NCBI RefSeq assembly: GCF_005048855.1
Contig: NZ_SUME01000001.1
Coordinates: 248,001 to 312,000 of the forward strand
DNA length: 64,000 bases
Direction of reading: 5' to 3'
Origin: Sphingobacterium olei
Lineage (GTDB): Bacteria > Bacteroidota > Bacteroidia > Sphingobacteriales > Sphingobacteriaceae
Shown here piece by piece: positions 27,732-37,276 of the stretch (positions are counted from its first letter, which is position 1; each line of letters opens with the position of its first letter). A program made the position numbers and the translations under genes. Under the pieces are notes generated by a model, which saw nothing but the letters and a program-made list of their open reading frames with translations, did not search any database and was not told the origin of the DNA.

Positions 27732-28025
27732 TTAAATATCCATTCTGGAAAGCCCTTCTTTTAATCTTTTTATAAGCTCAGGTGTTTCCAGACACTCCAA
27801 GGGGCTCATGCCATCAAGAGCGGGAACTTTTCGATATATCCAATTTATACTTTCCTCACCTAAACGTGCATATAACACTTTTGCTATATCAGTATGGTTA
27901 TTCAATATTTGTTCCAAAATTTTTTGACTCTCGGAATTCGTCCAAGACGTCTCCGTTGCCAATTTCACAAGCGTATCCCAAGCTTTGCTTCCATTACTAT
28001 CAAAATATTGTTCAAGTCTGTTCAT
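27732..28025 (-). CDS. small protein with MbcA/ParS-like C-terminal motif
   Basis: 97 residues, no signal peptide. The C-terminal segment IYRKVPALDGMSPLECLETP followed by ELIKRLKEGL resembles the toxin-binding tail of MbcA/ParS/Xre antitoxins (N-P-A-L-x-G-x-x-P-L-E-L-L pattern). The usual N-terminal Xre DNA-binding part is absent; instead there is an acidic helical region. No RES or Fic toxin gene is adjacent. It could be an orphan antitoxin-like protein, an immunity protein or a chance resemblance. Confidence 0.5.
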   Translation of the reverse strand: MNRLEQYFDSNGSKAWDTLVKLATETSWTNSESQKILEQILNNHTDIAKVLYARLGEESINWIYRKVPALDGMSPLECLETPELIKRLKEGLSRMDI

Positions 28026-28080
28026 AGTAGGATAGGTTATGGTCTATACTTCAAATAATAATATATTTTTTATGCCATCT

Positions 28081-28866
28081 TTAGTTTTTACCTTCACTTA
28101 TTTTTACGCTATAGAACTCATAATCGTTGCCCCCTTCCTTGTACTGGGTCACCAGTCCAAAGTAAAGCGTTTGATCGTCCGCCCAGAATTCCTTTTCTGT
28201 TACGCAGAGCCATTTGCCGGTTTTCTTTTCAAAAATATCATTGAGCTCGGCTATCTTTTTAAATTTACCGTTTTTCTTTTCCTGGATGAAATGATAAAAA
28301 CACTCCTGTCCTTCATATACTTTGTTCAATCTATATTTTCCCGATGGTGATGTGGTTACCAAGTTTGGATTACCTGTTTCATAGGTTGTCTGTCCTGTTG
28401 TCAGATCAAAGCTTACATCCATCGTGTGACCGCATTCCAGCAACAAGATATCCTCCGAAGGAAAGTACGACACAAAAGAACATTCGCTTAGGTCAACCTC
28501 ATTTTTAACCGAAGAGGCATTTCTAAAATTCATTTTTTTTATACCCAGATAGTTATCCTGATCTTCAAACTCTACGATTTCGGCCAATTTTTGCTGAACG
28601 ATCTTAAAATCTGTAATCTTCTCCATTGGTTTATTCATTTTCGCGCGTTGTTGTGCCGAAAAGAAATCCTCGCTACTTATTTTTTCAATTGTTACGTTTA
28701 TAGGCCCAGGTCTGGATGTAAGAGGCGCCGAACTTTCAAGGTTAGCAGGCATTTCTCTTACCTTGGATGGGACATCACCGTTTGATTTTACATTCCGGTC
28801 ACAGGATATCACAATCAATAACGGGAAAACAAATGTTGAAACTATTTTTAAAACTCTTATCCTCAT
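28081..28866 (-). CDS. hypothetical lipoprotein
   Basis: 261 residues with a lipoprotein signal (STFVFPLLIVISC, Cys about 22). The mature part starts with a disordered Ser/Pro-rich linker, then a region with regular strand-like segments (LGIKKMNFRNASSV; FVSYFPSEDILLLECGHTMD; VSFDLTTGQTTYETGNP; KYRLNKVYEGQECFYHF), suggesting a small beta-propeller or barrel. Family not recognised. Likely outer-membrane anchored. It is one of several unrelated lipoproteins between 27.2 and 29.9 kb. Confidence 0.6.
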   Translation of the reverse strand: MRIRVLKIVSTFVFPLLIVISCDRNVKSNGDVPSKVREMPANLESSAPLTSRPGPINVTIEKISSEDFFSAQQRAKMNKPMEKITDFKIVQQKLAEIVEFEDQDNYLGIKKMNFRNASSVKNEVDLSECSFVSYFPSEDILLLECGHTMDVSFDLTTGQTTYETGNPNLVTTSPSGKYRLNKVYEGQECFYHFIQEKKNGKFKKIAELNDIFEKKTGKWLCVTEKEFWADDQTLYFGLVTQYKEGGNDYEFYSVKISEGKN

Positions 28867-28934
28867 TTGATTTGAAATTTTAGGCGACTGTTTATTTTAA
28901 ATATGCAACGCTTATAAATACACCCCCTTACGTT

Positions 28935-29885
28935 CTAGCAGGGAAACCACCAATGCATAAAAGAAACTTTTCCATTCCTAAAAAACATTTTTATTTGTCC
29001 GTCAGAAATACCTTTTTCATCTTCTCTTAACTGGATCACCCATAGTTTTCCTTCCTTATCCATGCCCAGCCTGCCTTTCACAGCAGTCGGAAATAGCTGT
29101 TGTATATGCTGCATCGTGGTATTTGCATCTATCCGGATTCCTTTGTAGGTAATAAAATTCCCATTCAAAAACCAAAACTCATCCACAGCTACACTGTCAC
29201 CGCTCGTTTCAAAACGCGAACCACTTTTATATAAATATTTGTCATCCGGCGCTTCCGTACCAAATATGGTATTACAGGGCACTTCTTCTGCCAGTAGTTT
29301 TATACTGTCGGGCTTGCCAAAGACTTTCTCAAACTCGCCCATTGTAAAAAAACGTTTCAGCTTATCATTGAACCTGATGTCGTCTGCCAGCATAACATCT
29401 GGCGTTTCATAACCTGTGCCGGGCTTAGCAACAGCAACCTCCGGGCTGCATAATTTGAATAGGTCATGTTCTGCGAGAATAGCTTTATCATACTTTAAAA
29501 TCACGGGCTTATCCGGGTCATTGGTTATATCCAAAAGCTTTCCTGTTTGCCTGTAAAACTCTAGCCAGCCTACTGCATTTTCTACCAGCCGTTCTTCAGA
29601 AGGTGTTTCAGAGATATCATTGATAACATAAAGTTTAATTGTTGCTTTATCTGGCGTCATATAAGCAATTCGGGACTTTACGAGTTCCTTCGCAAAATGC
29701 CCAATTGCAAAAGCATTGCTTGATTGTACAAGATCAGATACCAATTGCCCACATGATAAATCCTTGTCTTCCGCTACAACAGCTTTTCTGGCTGAATCAG
29801 CCATAACTGTTGACTGCGTTTCTTTAACAGAAGACCCCCGGCAGGAAAAAAATAAAATGACAATTAAAGCAACTATTCTTGACAT
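28935..29885 (-). CDS. hypothetical lipoprotein
   Basis: 316 residues. A short signal with lipobox LFFSC (Cys about 15) is followed by a low-complexity linker. The mature protein has a helical N-terminal half (QLVSDLVQSSNAFAIGHFAK) and a C-terminal half with alternating strands (DEFWFLNGNFITYKGIRID; LWVIQLREDEKGISDGQIKM; FFRNGKVSFMHWWFPC) ending in Cys. No known family recognised. Gene order with the next minus-strand lipoprotein suggests loose co-orientation rather than a tight operon (68-base gap). Confidence 0.6.
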   Translation of the reverse strand: MSRIVALIVILFFSCRGSSVKETQSTVMADSARKAVVAEDKDLSCGQLVSDLVQSSNAFAIGHFAKELVKSRIAYMTPDKATIKLYVINDISETPSEERLVENAVGWLEFYRQTGKLLDITNDPDKPVILKYDKAILAEHDLFKLCSPEVAVAKPGTGYETPDVMLADDIRFNDKLKRFFTMGEFEKVFGKPDSIKLLAEEVPCNTIFGTEAPDDKYLYKSGSRFETSGDSVAVDEFWFLNGNFITYKGIRIDANTTMQHIQQLFPTAVKGRLGMDKEGKLWVIQLREDEKGISDGQIKMFFRNGKVSFMHWWFPC

Positions 29886-30223
29886 ATAATTGTATTCAAG
29901 TTAACAGAAGGATCGGCGAATAAATAATAGTGCCTGATCCAGGATTAATATTAATCTAATATAAGAATTTACCAAATAAAGACCAATTTTCACAAATCTA
30001 CTAATGCTGATTTTCCAGCCAGTCTTAAAGCACTAAAGAAGAAAAGTCCAAAAGAAAGGCCGCAATGGATAATTGTCAGAAAAGATGCCATCGCTGACAA
30101 TTAATTAGCACTGCGTCACTGTCGTCTATATCGATATTTATAGGAATTGTTCCCACTAAAATGGGTTTGAAGTTGCTTTCATTTTGTGATAAAGTTAGAT
30201 TTTCGCAATGAAAAATAGTAACA
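29886..30223. other. intergenic region with one inverted repeat
   Basis: 338 bases without a gene. AATTGTCAG at 30071-30079 and CTGACAATT at 30094-30102 form a perfect 9-bp inverted repeat with a 14-base loop. It lacks a T tract close by and is 120 bases past the HD gene stop, so its role is unclear. Confidence 0.45.
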
Positions 30224-31150
30224 TTACGTATTATTGTTAACCTGGGACAACCTAAATAACTGATTTTCGATAATCACATCTGGATCCACTTCTCTTGGTT
30301 TAGTCTTAAACAAAATATTAAAATCTTGTTTGGATAACCATTCCTGATACGATGTATGGAGTTTTATTTTTAAAATGCCTTCTAATTTTTTTAAAACATG
30401 AAAATCGTCTTCATTAAAATCTGCTAGTGTCAAATTTCCTTTTTCATACAACTCTTTTGTTATTGCTGCCATGAAATTATTTGCACGCTTATTGTCCCTT
30501 CCATTAAAATATTCTTCAACGAGAAAAGTATACTTACTTTTGAACCAATGGGCATATTCGACTTCGGTAACAACTATTCTGTTATTGACAATTGCGAGCC
30601 CCTTTAAAAACCATTTAACCTCTGCTTTTGTGATCTGTTCTAACTTCATTAAATCCCGTAGTGTATAATCAATTCTGTCAGCACATAAACTTGGTAATGG
30701 GTAATCCAGAATAGTAAACTTGTTTGGACTTAAAAACTGTTCAATACTAAATCCATATTTTTCAATTACTCTTAAAATTTCAGGATGCCGGATTACGTCG
30801 GCAAAAATTTGTTCGTGGTAATTCTCCTCAGGTATATCAAGAACATAATCAATAAGATGTGAAAAGGCAGTATGCGAAATATCATGTAATAAACCCATGA
30901 TCTGTTCTCCTAAACTGCCTTCTAAAACCTGAATTAGTTTCATAACTCCAATGGAATGTTCGTAACGTGTTTGGTTCAAATCAGGTCGGACAACGATAAT
31001 TGCACCACCTTGATGAATGCGTTTTAGTCTTTGGAAGGGTTCTGTATGAACGAGTTCCTCTAAAATTCCCTCAATTTTAAAGCTCCCATATAATTCATCT
31101 TGATAATATATACCCATAGTTTCTAAATTTTTTAAGCGTTGATACTGCAC
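30224..31150 (-). CDS. HD-domain phosphohydrolase (dGTPase/SAMHD1-like)
   Basis: 308 residues; the Met 11 codons downstream (MGIYYQDELYG) is an alternative start. The HD metal-binding motif is spread as RYEHSIGVM (His 65), LLHDISHTAFSH (His 89-Asp 90, His 93, His 98) and CADRIDYTLRD (second Asp about 174). The N-terminal PFQRLKRIHQGG and the RYEHSIGV block are typical of cytoplasmic deoxynucleotide triphosphohydrolase-like proteins. Such proteins control nucleotide pools and occasionally defend against phage. No partner gene is adjacent, so housekeeping or stand-alone use is as likely. Confidence 0.83.
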   Translation of the reverse strand: MQYQRLKNLETMGIYYQDELYGSFKIEGILEELVHTEPFQRLKRIHQGGAIIVVRPDLNQTRYEHSIGVMKLIQVLEGSLGEQIMGLLHDISHTAFSHLIDYVLDIPEENYHEQIFADVIRHPEILRVIEKYGFSIEQFLSPNKFTILDYPLPSLCADRIDYTLRDLMKLEQITKAEVKWFLKGLAIVNNRIVVTEVEYAHWFKSKYTFLVEEYFNGRDNKRANNFMAAITKELYEKGNLTLADFNEDDFHVLKKLEGILKIKLHTSYQEWLSKQDFNILFKTKPREVDPDVIIENQLFRLSQVNNNT

Positions 31151-31224
31151 AATTGTTGTTCGAGAATTTTATAGTGGAACGCTTAATAGTTTTAATCGAT
31201 ACTTAAGATCAAAACTACCAAATT

Positions 31225-31320
31225 TTAGGCATATGCCGTTATGACTTTACTTACCTGCCAGCCATTTTTAGTCTGGCAAGGGGTGGGGTGGTCTACATGG
31301 GTAAAGTGGGCACATCCATA
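31225..31320 (-). pseudogene. 3' remnant of an NTF2-like protein gene (paralogue of 49671-50099)
   Basis: The minus strand reads FTHVDH, then a diverged stretch, then TKNGWQVSKVITAYA and a stop at 31225-31227. This matches the C-terminus of the intact protein at 49671-50099 (FTRVDH..TKNGWQVSKVVTTYP). Upstream the homology fades after a one-base shift, so only the last 30 or so codons survive. Confidence 0.7.
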
Positions 31321-31384
31321 GGCGCTTCGGTTTTTAGTTGGGGGTAAACAACATTGACGGTATAGATTAAAAGAATAGATAGTG

Positions 31385-32866
31385 CTATAAAACTATCAGG
31401 TTGCCCCCGGGCGGTACAAAAATAGTCTCTGTCGTTTCTACAGTATATCCAAAGCGATCGAATGCTCTGATACGAATCGTATGCGAACCCGGTAATAGTG
31501 CTCCAATAATGGTTTGCCATATGTGCGGTGATGCCCGTTTACGAAGGGGGTTTATACGGTTCCCGGATGCCGGAAATTGCTTATCTTTATTATTCTCAAT
31601 CACGCACAGTACAGATTCAGCAGGCCTATCAACATGATGCATAGGTGTCCATTCTCGCTGATCGATTTGAAATTCCACCGTCGTACTATCCGAAGCCGCA
31701 TATAAGTTGGTGATCAGTGTGTCACCGCGTAATGTTAAATCCATCTGTTGCTCCTCATCGAGCCCGATACCTTTAAATTGGAAGGCGTACTTCGATTTCT
31801 TGAAGTCTATCGTAAAATAATTTCGGGGACTGCCACATTGCATTAGTGCGTCCGGAATACCATGCAAATTCTTCTCACCGGTCCACCAATTGCCCGAAGG
31901 TGCACCTGTCACGATCTCTTGTACATTGCCACCATTGTAAAAGTGACGGCCGACTTGATGCGTATGTCCAGATAAAATCAAGACATTTGAAAAACGATCT
32001 AGGAGACCAAGCGCCTCTGTGCGATTGCGTGTATATGCCATTGGGATATGTTGACATATGACAAGTTGAGTTCCGGGCGCAACATTTTTCAAATCGTTGA
32101 CTAAGAACTGAAGTTGATCGTCCGATATCCGACCTTCGTATGAATGTTTGCCCGTTGAAAAAACATTATTCAATACGATAAAGTGTACCCCTCCATAATT
32201 GAAAGCATACGTCGAGGCTCCAAATTCAGTGTTAAAACTATGATCAGACCGATTCGCTTGGTCAATATCTCTATCGTGGTTGCCAAGTACCGTCCAGCTC
32301 GGTGCAGGCATAACTTCCAGCATTGCCTTAAAAGGTGTAAACAGATCCAGGTTGTCATTCACCAAATCCCCTAGAACCATATGAAATGAGATATCATCGC
32401 GAGACGCGAGTTCACGAAATATACTTTTGCCCGCGTAGTTTAGTTCGGTCGCGTCCCCCACCTGAATATCGCCAATAGCGCCGATCCGAAAAGAAGTCAG
32501 TTGTTCTTCATGCGTCAGGGCGAATTCATTGTGCTGCGCTGCGGTAGAATTTTCTGTTATATAATAAAATAAAGAGTTTTTGACCCTGCTCGCTTTGTCT
32601 CCAGCGATCGTGTAACCACTAGGTAGGATAGGGAATACAGATTGTCCCTGCTCGACGGCTATACGGTAATTACCGTTGGCATCCGTGTATACAATATCTT
32701 TACCGTTAGATACTGGTATATGTTTTAAAGCGCGCTCACCCTTATCTCGGGAGCCGTTCTGGTTTTTGTCTAAAAATACAGCTCCTTCCAGCCAAATCGG
32801 CGACTGTGCGGAAAGAAACAAAGGAAGCAAAAGAAGTATCGCGAAATATAGTATTTTTTTGCGCAT
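31385..32866 (-). CDS. calcineurin-like phosphoesterase with N- and C-terminal accessory domains
   Basis: 493 residues from the Met at 32866 (MRKKILYFAILLLLPLFLSA, signal peptide). A longer frame to 32917 would run through a terminator hairpin and is rejected. After the signal come a SdrD/CNA-B-like module (GAVFLDKNQNGSRDKGERAL, about 25-110), the phosphoesterase core (GAIGDIQVGD, VLGDLVNDN, TVLGNHDRD, ICQHIPMAY, LSGHTHQVG) and a C-terminal beta-domain (TVEFQIDQREWTPMHHV; GSHTIRIRAFDRFGYTVETT). This matches the MetallophosN-Metallophos-MetallophosC arrangement. Secreted. The gene is downstream of the third SusCD locus but separated by a terminator, so it may have partly independent expression. 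Confidence 0.87.
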   Translation of the reverse strand: MRKKILYFAILLLLPLFLSAQSPIWLEGAVFLDKNQNGSRDKGERALKHIPVSNGKDIVYTDANGNYRIAVEQGQSVFPILPSGYTIAGDKASRVKNSLFYYITENSTAAQHNEFALTHEEQLTSFRIGAIGDIQVGDATELNYAGKSIFRELASRDDISFHMVLGDLVNDNLDLFTPFKAMLEVMPAPSWTVLGNHDRDIDQANRSDHSFNTEFGASTYAFNYGGVHFIVLNNVFSTGKHSYEGRISDDQLQFLVNDLKNVAPGTQLVICQHIPMAYTRNRTEALGLLDRFSNVLILSGHTHQVGRHFYNGGNVQEIVTGAPSGNWWTGEKNLHGIPDALMQCGSPRNYFTIDFKKSKYAFQFKGIGLDEEQQMDLTLRGDTLITNLYAASDSTTVEFQIDQREWTPMHHVDRPAESVLCVIENNKDKQFPASGNRINPLRKRASPHIWQTIIGALLPGSHTIRIRAFDRFGYTVETTETIFVPPGGNLIVL

Positions 32867-32885
32867 GTGTGTAAAACATATAAAA

Positions 32886-32915
32886 GCAGGAGGCTCCACT
32901 TTGGGAGCCTTCTGC
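32886..32915 (-). terminator. rho-independent terminator after the beta-propeller lipoprotein gene
   Basis: AGGCTCC at 32891-32897 pairs with GGAGCCT at 32904-32910, extended by outer pairs GCAG/CTGC, followed on the minus strand by a short T-rich run. It lies between two minus-strand genes. Confidence 0.65.
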
Positions 32916-32933
32916 ATAATTTATTAACGAATC

Positions 32934-34454
32934 TTAATTAGAAGGAGCATCATATTTATGTAATACGATATTGTCGGTCTCATTGATATAGGCGACATAT
33001 CCTGTGCCATCATGTGCAAAATCAATGAACATCGAATTTGTACTTCCTTTTACTTTCACATTTTCAAGCACCTTTGGTGTTCCCCAGTCCTGTGTTTCTG
33101 TATCGAAGGTAATGACCACAGGTAATTCTTGTTCGTCTCTATAAAGGAAATGTGGTATACCGCTAGGCGATACCGCAACTGAAAAATACCTGCCTAGACC
33201 TTGGTTCACGTTAATTACATTACCCACTTGGCTCCATATTTTGGTTGCAGCATTGTATTTTTTTACACGAGGCTTAGCTGTACCATTTGTTTCTCCATCA
33301 TCCGAGATAGCGATATAGATATTGCCATCCAGATCGACATCCATGTCAAAATCTCTGAAATTAGAGTTCGTAGCTCCCGGTTCAAGCACTTTATCCGCAA
33401 TAGTGCTCCAAACGTTTTGTTTGTAAGTATATACGGAGTAGTCGTGGGCTGCACCAACGTTATTATTATACACTGCTATATATAATACACCATCAACAGT
33501 TTTCGACCTTGTTATACCGCCAACTTGCGAACTTGGTCTGCCCGTAATCTGATTGTGGATATTCCAATTCGTGCCATTGAAATAGGACACTGATATCGCC
33601 CTTCTTGGAAACGGAGCGTAGTTATTCGTATTAACATAGTTAAAAAGAATAGGTTGATTGTCGGAAGGATTAATGCCCAAAGCTGAATACGTCACCTGTG
33701 CTGGAAATAACGAAGTCCCACCCACAACTGACCAGTCTGTGCCGTTGTAGCTTTGTACAGTAGGCCCTTGCGTAGTTGGTGTCGTCGTATAGTCTGGGTA
33801 AGCAATGTATAGCTTACCGGTGTTGTCGAAAGCCATACTTAAATCCGTACCAACTCGACCTGCTGATAATGCATCTCCTATAGAAGCCCAGTTGTTGTCT
33901 TGATATTTGGCAACATACGCCTTACGGTCGTCAACATTGGTAGCACTTAACATATAGAAGAAATGCGGTACGCCGGTTTGAGGATGAATCTTAAACTGAA
34001 GACCACCCACAGTATTATCAGTATATGCACCCGCCCGCGTCCATACATAGTCCGCAGCGTTAGCGATAGTCACTGTGTAGCGCGCATTGGTCTGTCCTTC
34101 AGTTACAATAAAATCTACCGGCGTAGTGAAATTATTTGCCGTGATTTTCGACTGTTGTGGTACACCGTTTACCGTTACCGTAGCATTATCTGTTGTCGTG
34201 AAGCGAGCTACCAATTTTGTCCTATCTACGTCTTTTGGTAGTTCGATCAGGATATTAGTACCTGTTACTTCAGTGATAGCATAGTCCCGAAGAACATTCT
34301 CATTGTTGTCTTCAGCAAAGAAACCGAATGAAAGCATCTTAGGGTCAGTTTTGTCAGGGATGTCATCTGTTTTTTTACTACAGCTGCTGATAGCTACTGC
34401 TGTAATCGCTAAGACTAGGTAGCGCGTTACTTTGTTTAATTGTTTCATATTCAT
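32934..34454 (-). CDS. beta-propeller-like lipoprotein of the third SusCD locus
   Basis: 506 residues; the Met two codons in is equally plausible. Lipoprotein signal with ITAVAISSC (Cys about 24-26). Residues about 40-135 form an Ig-like DUF5018-type module (KMLSFGFFAEDNNENVLRDY; DFIVTEGQTNARYTVTIANA). The remainder has recurring blade-like units (W..VG / YIA..D patterns: LYIAYPDYTT, LYIAVYNNN, IYIAISDDGETNG, GYVAYINETD) suggesting a six- or seven-bladed propeller. Probably a surface-exposed accessory that recognises the substrate of the linked SusCD pair. Ligand unknown. Confidence 0.75.
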   Translation of the reverse strand: MNMKQLNKVTRYLVLAITAVAISSCSKKTDDIPDKTDPKMLSFGFFAEDNNENVLRDYAITEVTGTNILIELPKDVDRTKLVARFTTTDNATVTVNGVPQQSKITANNFTTPVDFIVTEGQTNARYTVTIANAADYVWTRAGAYTDNTVGGLQFKIHPQTGVPHFFYMLSATNVDDRKAYVAKYQDNNWASIGDALSAGRVGTDLSMAFDNTGKLYIAYPDYTTTPTTQGPTVQSYNGTDWSVVGGTSLFPAQVTYSALGINPSDNQPILFNYVNTNNYAPFPRRAISVSYFNGTNWNIHNQITGRPSSQVGGITRSKTVDGVLYIAVYNNNVGAAHDYSVYTYKQNVWSTIADKVLEPGATNSNFRDFDMDVDLDGNIYIAISDDGETNGTAKPRVKKYNAATKIWSQVGNVINVNQGLGRYFSVAVSPSGIPHFLYRDEQELPVVITFDTETQDWGTPKVLENVKVKGSTNSMFIDFAHDGTGYVAYINETDNIVLHKYDAPSN

Positions 34455-34470
34455 TGATATTTATGTTAAT

Positions 34471-37272
34471 TTATTTTTTTAATGATTTCGGATATAATAC
34501 CGCTCTTATCAAAGGTGTCTGCATAATCTGTGTTCGTACAAAATCTGCAACGTCCATTACAGATATGCGATCCACTAGGGTATCGTATTGACTCACAAAG
34601 TCCAACGAGCCTTCGTTGTTGAATAGCGAGTTGCGGATATAGCTACTCCAAAATGAATCGCGTTGTTTGTTCAATGCCATTTCTTTGCGTAAATTACTTT
34701 TGACATCTTCCAATGTGGCTGCTATACTTGCGGGGTTCTCAACAAGTTCTAGCATGCGCTTTTGCACCGTTTGGATCAATATATCGACATCTTCCGGCTT
34801 ACAGCTGAAACGAATACTGGTACGGGCCAATGGATCAGGATACGGTGTTGCACTACCCGAAACACTCACACTATAAACCATTCCCATTTCTTCACGCAGT
34901 TCCTTCAACAATTGAGATTGCAGTACTGCCGTAGCTGCATCATTCATCAGCTCGTAGGTCTGATGATCCATAGGGATATCCGTCGTCTGATATGAGAGCC
35001 ATACCGATGCTTTGGCTGTCTCGCCGACATACTTTTCGAATGTCGCAGGTACTAGGCGTGTGTGCCGGCTGTATCGATAGGTTGTGTCTACCGTACCGGT
35101 GGGTAATCCACCGATATAGGTATTCACCAATTCCTGTAAATGCTCATCTTCTGGATCGCCTGTAACGATAAACGTAAAACCATTTGCCGCTCCGAAAGCA
35201 CGATCAAAAACGGGAAGGGTGCGATCAGCTAGCAGTTCCCTTTCTATTACCGAATCCGTGAGCTCCCGGGTGATATAGTCATACCCATTCAGCAAATAAC
35301 CTAAGTCACGGCCGAATGTTGCAGCCGGAGTTTGATTTGTATGCCGATAACTATCGATCGCTTTCTCTTTCACCTGCGCAAAAATTGCCTGATCCAAACG
35401 GGGCGCCGTCCACTTAAGATAAATCAGCTGAAATAAAGTTTCGCTATCACTGTTTTCCGCACTACCCGCAATACCCGAACGCGTCTTGTCGATAAGAAAC
35501 CGCACGGATGCTGATTTGCCCGTGAGGTAATGGTTCAGTGATTCACGCGACAAATCTCCTGCGCCGCTCAGCGCGACAATTTGCCCCGCATATAGACCAC
35601 TAACGTAATCGGCAGAATCCAAAGTGTAAAGCCCACCTTTTCGGAATCCAGTGACCGTTACACGATCACTCTCTAAAACAGGCCTACGGAAAATCACATT
35701 GACGCCATTAGATAGCTTTACCTCTGTAGCGTTTACAGCTTTTCGTTGTTCAGTATGCGTCACGGTAGCCGGCGTAGGTCGGTCTTCGATCAAGTTTTCG
35801 ACCAAGTCCATCGCCTTATGATACCGCGGTTGCTTCTTTCTTTGCGCATCTTTGAACCACTTCAATATATCAGCTTCGCTCGGCAATTTTGCTTCAATCT
35901 GAGGATAACCTGTCAACAAATAATATGCCTTATCGGGATTGTACCATTGTTGGAAGTGTCGCAATAGTGATACCGAATCGATACGGTCTACATTTTTCAT
36001 ATACCAGTTATACTCGTCCTGTACAGCAATTACGGGCTGCCTTTTATAGAAATCATCGTACAGTTCATCCATTAGTACAGCCGAGGAAGTTGGTCTTTTG
36101 CTTTCCGCCTTATTCTTCAATTGCGCTTCATAACTCTTTTTAACCGTCGCAATCTCGTTCTTATCAAAACCATATTGCGCAAGTTGTGCGATACGCATTG
36201 CGAATTCGATTACCGACGAATCCGGCTTATCCGGATTGATCACCAAATTAGCAGTGAGCAGCTGTTTTGTGTTTAGAAACCCAGAAGATTGAACACTAGC
36301 CTTGCTATAAGTCGGATTATCAAAAGACAGATCGCTCCATCGTTTACGCAATAGCATTCGCAATAGCCCTTCTTCCATGTAATCTTTATATTCTTTCTTA
36401 TTTCGTACCGGCCTAGGCAAATTAAGCAAGCGTATAATATTTAGCTCCGCCTTTTTCTCCCCATCGCTGATCACCTGTTTGAATGTGTTTTTTCGATAGT
36501 TGGGAATCGGCCATTCTTTTAGTTTTTTCTTACCGACAGGGATCCTACCAAATTTTTCTTTGATGCGGCCTGTTACCCATTCTGCATCGATATCGCCTAC
36601 TACAGCCACGGCCATCACACCGGGGTTATACCAATCGTTGTAGTAATCCCGTAGCTGTTGCGCGGGAGCATGTAAGATCACAGCCGTGTCGCCTATTACC
36701 TTTCGGTCTGCATAGCGCGAACCATTAAAGAGCGCATTCAAAAATGCATCATTTACTGCCTCATTTCCAGACTTACGCGACAGCCATTCCGAATATATCA
36801 CCTTTCGTTCCTTTTCGACAGCAACGCTATCCAGTGTCAGCCCACCTGCCCAGTCCGCGAGGATCGTCAATGTCATATCGACCAGACTGGTATCCTTTGA
36901 GGGCAGTTGCAGTTTATATACTGTCTCGTTGTACGAGGTGTGTGCATTTAAGTCCTTACCAAATTTAGCGCCTTGCAATTCTAGAAAGCGTACCAGTGAG
37001 TCGCCAGGGAAATGCTTAGTACCATTGAACGCCATATGTTCCAGAAAATGTGCTAGTCCTTTTTGGGCTTCTTTTTCAGCCAGGGAGCCTGTCTTTAGAA
37101 ACAAACGATATACGGCTTCGCCAGTAGGATAGGCGTTGGGCCGTACATAGTAGGTCAGTCCATTCTTCAACTTTCCTTTTATAAGGGTTTGTTGGGATGA
37201 TTGCCCGAAAGCAAAAGACCCGACGATTGTGCCTACGCAGCTTAGTAAAAAAATATAAAAAGTTCTAGTCAT
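34471..37272 (-). CDS. M16-family zinc metallopeptidase (pitrilysin/PqqL-like)
   Basis: 933 residues, the two-half M16 size. Signal peptide ends near FAFGQ (about 24), so the enzyme is periplasmic. The inverted zinc motif HFLEH is at 75-79 and the distal Glu lies in VEKERKVIYSEW (about 153-155); NAHTSYNETVYKLQLP is also conserved. The second half is the non-catalytic M16C pair. M16 peptidases cleave unfolded peptides inside a closed chamber. Position in a SusCD operon (4-base gap to the DUF4843 gene) suggests it degrades an imported peptide or protein cargo, like FusC next to the FusA ferredoxin receptor in Pectobacterium. Confidence 0.9.
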   Translation of the reverse strand: MTRTFYIFLLSCVGTIVGSFAFGQSSQQTLIKGKLKNGLTYYVRPNAYPTGEAVYRLFLKTGSLAEKEAQKGLAHFLEHMAFNGTKHFPGDSLVRFLELQGAKFGKDLNAHTSYNETVYKLQLPSKDTSLVDMTLTILADWAGGLTLDSVAVEKERKVIYSEWLSRKSGNEAVNDAFLNALFNGSRYADRKVIGDTAVILHAPAQQLRDYYNDWYNPGVMAVAVVGDIDAEWVTGRIKEKFGRIPVGKKKLKEWPIPNYRKNTFKQVISDGEKKAELNIIRLLNLPRPVRNKKEYKDYMEEGLLRMLLRKRWSDLSFDNPTYSKASVQSSGFLNTKQLLTANLVINPDKPDSSVIEFAMRIAQLAQYGFDKNEIATVKKSYEAQLKNKAESKRPTSSAVLMDELYDDFYKRQPVIAVQDEYNWYMKNVDRIDSVSLLRHFQQWYNPDKAYYLLTGYPQIEAKLPSEADILKWFKDAQRKKQPRYHKAMDLVENLIEDRPTPATVTHTEQRKAVNATEVKLSNGVNVIFRRPVLESDRVTVTGFRKGGLYTLDSADYVSGLYAGQIVALSGAGDLSRESLNHYLTGKSASVRFLIDKTRSGIAGSAENSDSETLFQLIYLKWTAPRLDQAIFAQVKEKAIDSYRHTNQTPAATFGRDLGYLLNGYDYITRELTDSVIERELLADRTLPVFDRAFGAANGFTFIVTGDPEDEHLQELVNTYIGGLPTGTVDTTYRYSRHTRLVPATFEKYVGETAKASVWLSYQTTDIPMDHQTYELMNDAATAVLQSQLLKELREEMGMVYSVSVSGSATPYPDPLARTSIRFSCKPEDVDILIQTVQKRMLELVENPASIAATLEDVKSNLRKEMALNKQRDSFWSSYIRNSLFNNEGSLDFVSQYDTLVDRISVMDVADFVRTQIMQTPLIRAVLYPKSLKK

Positions 37273-37276
37273 CCTG

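Noticed and set aside
30071..30102. AATTGTCAG/CTGACAATT hairpin as terminator of the HD gene
   Set aside because: It is about 120 bases past the stop codon and lacks an adjacent T tract.
32867..32917. N-terminal extension of the calcineurin-like enzyme (17 residues)
   Set aside because: It runs through a terminator hairpin and places non-hydrophobic residues ahead of a perfect signal peptide at 32866.
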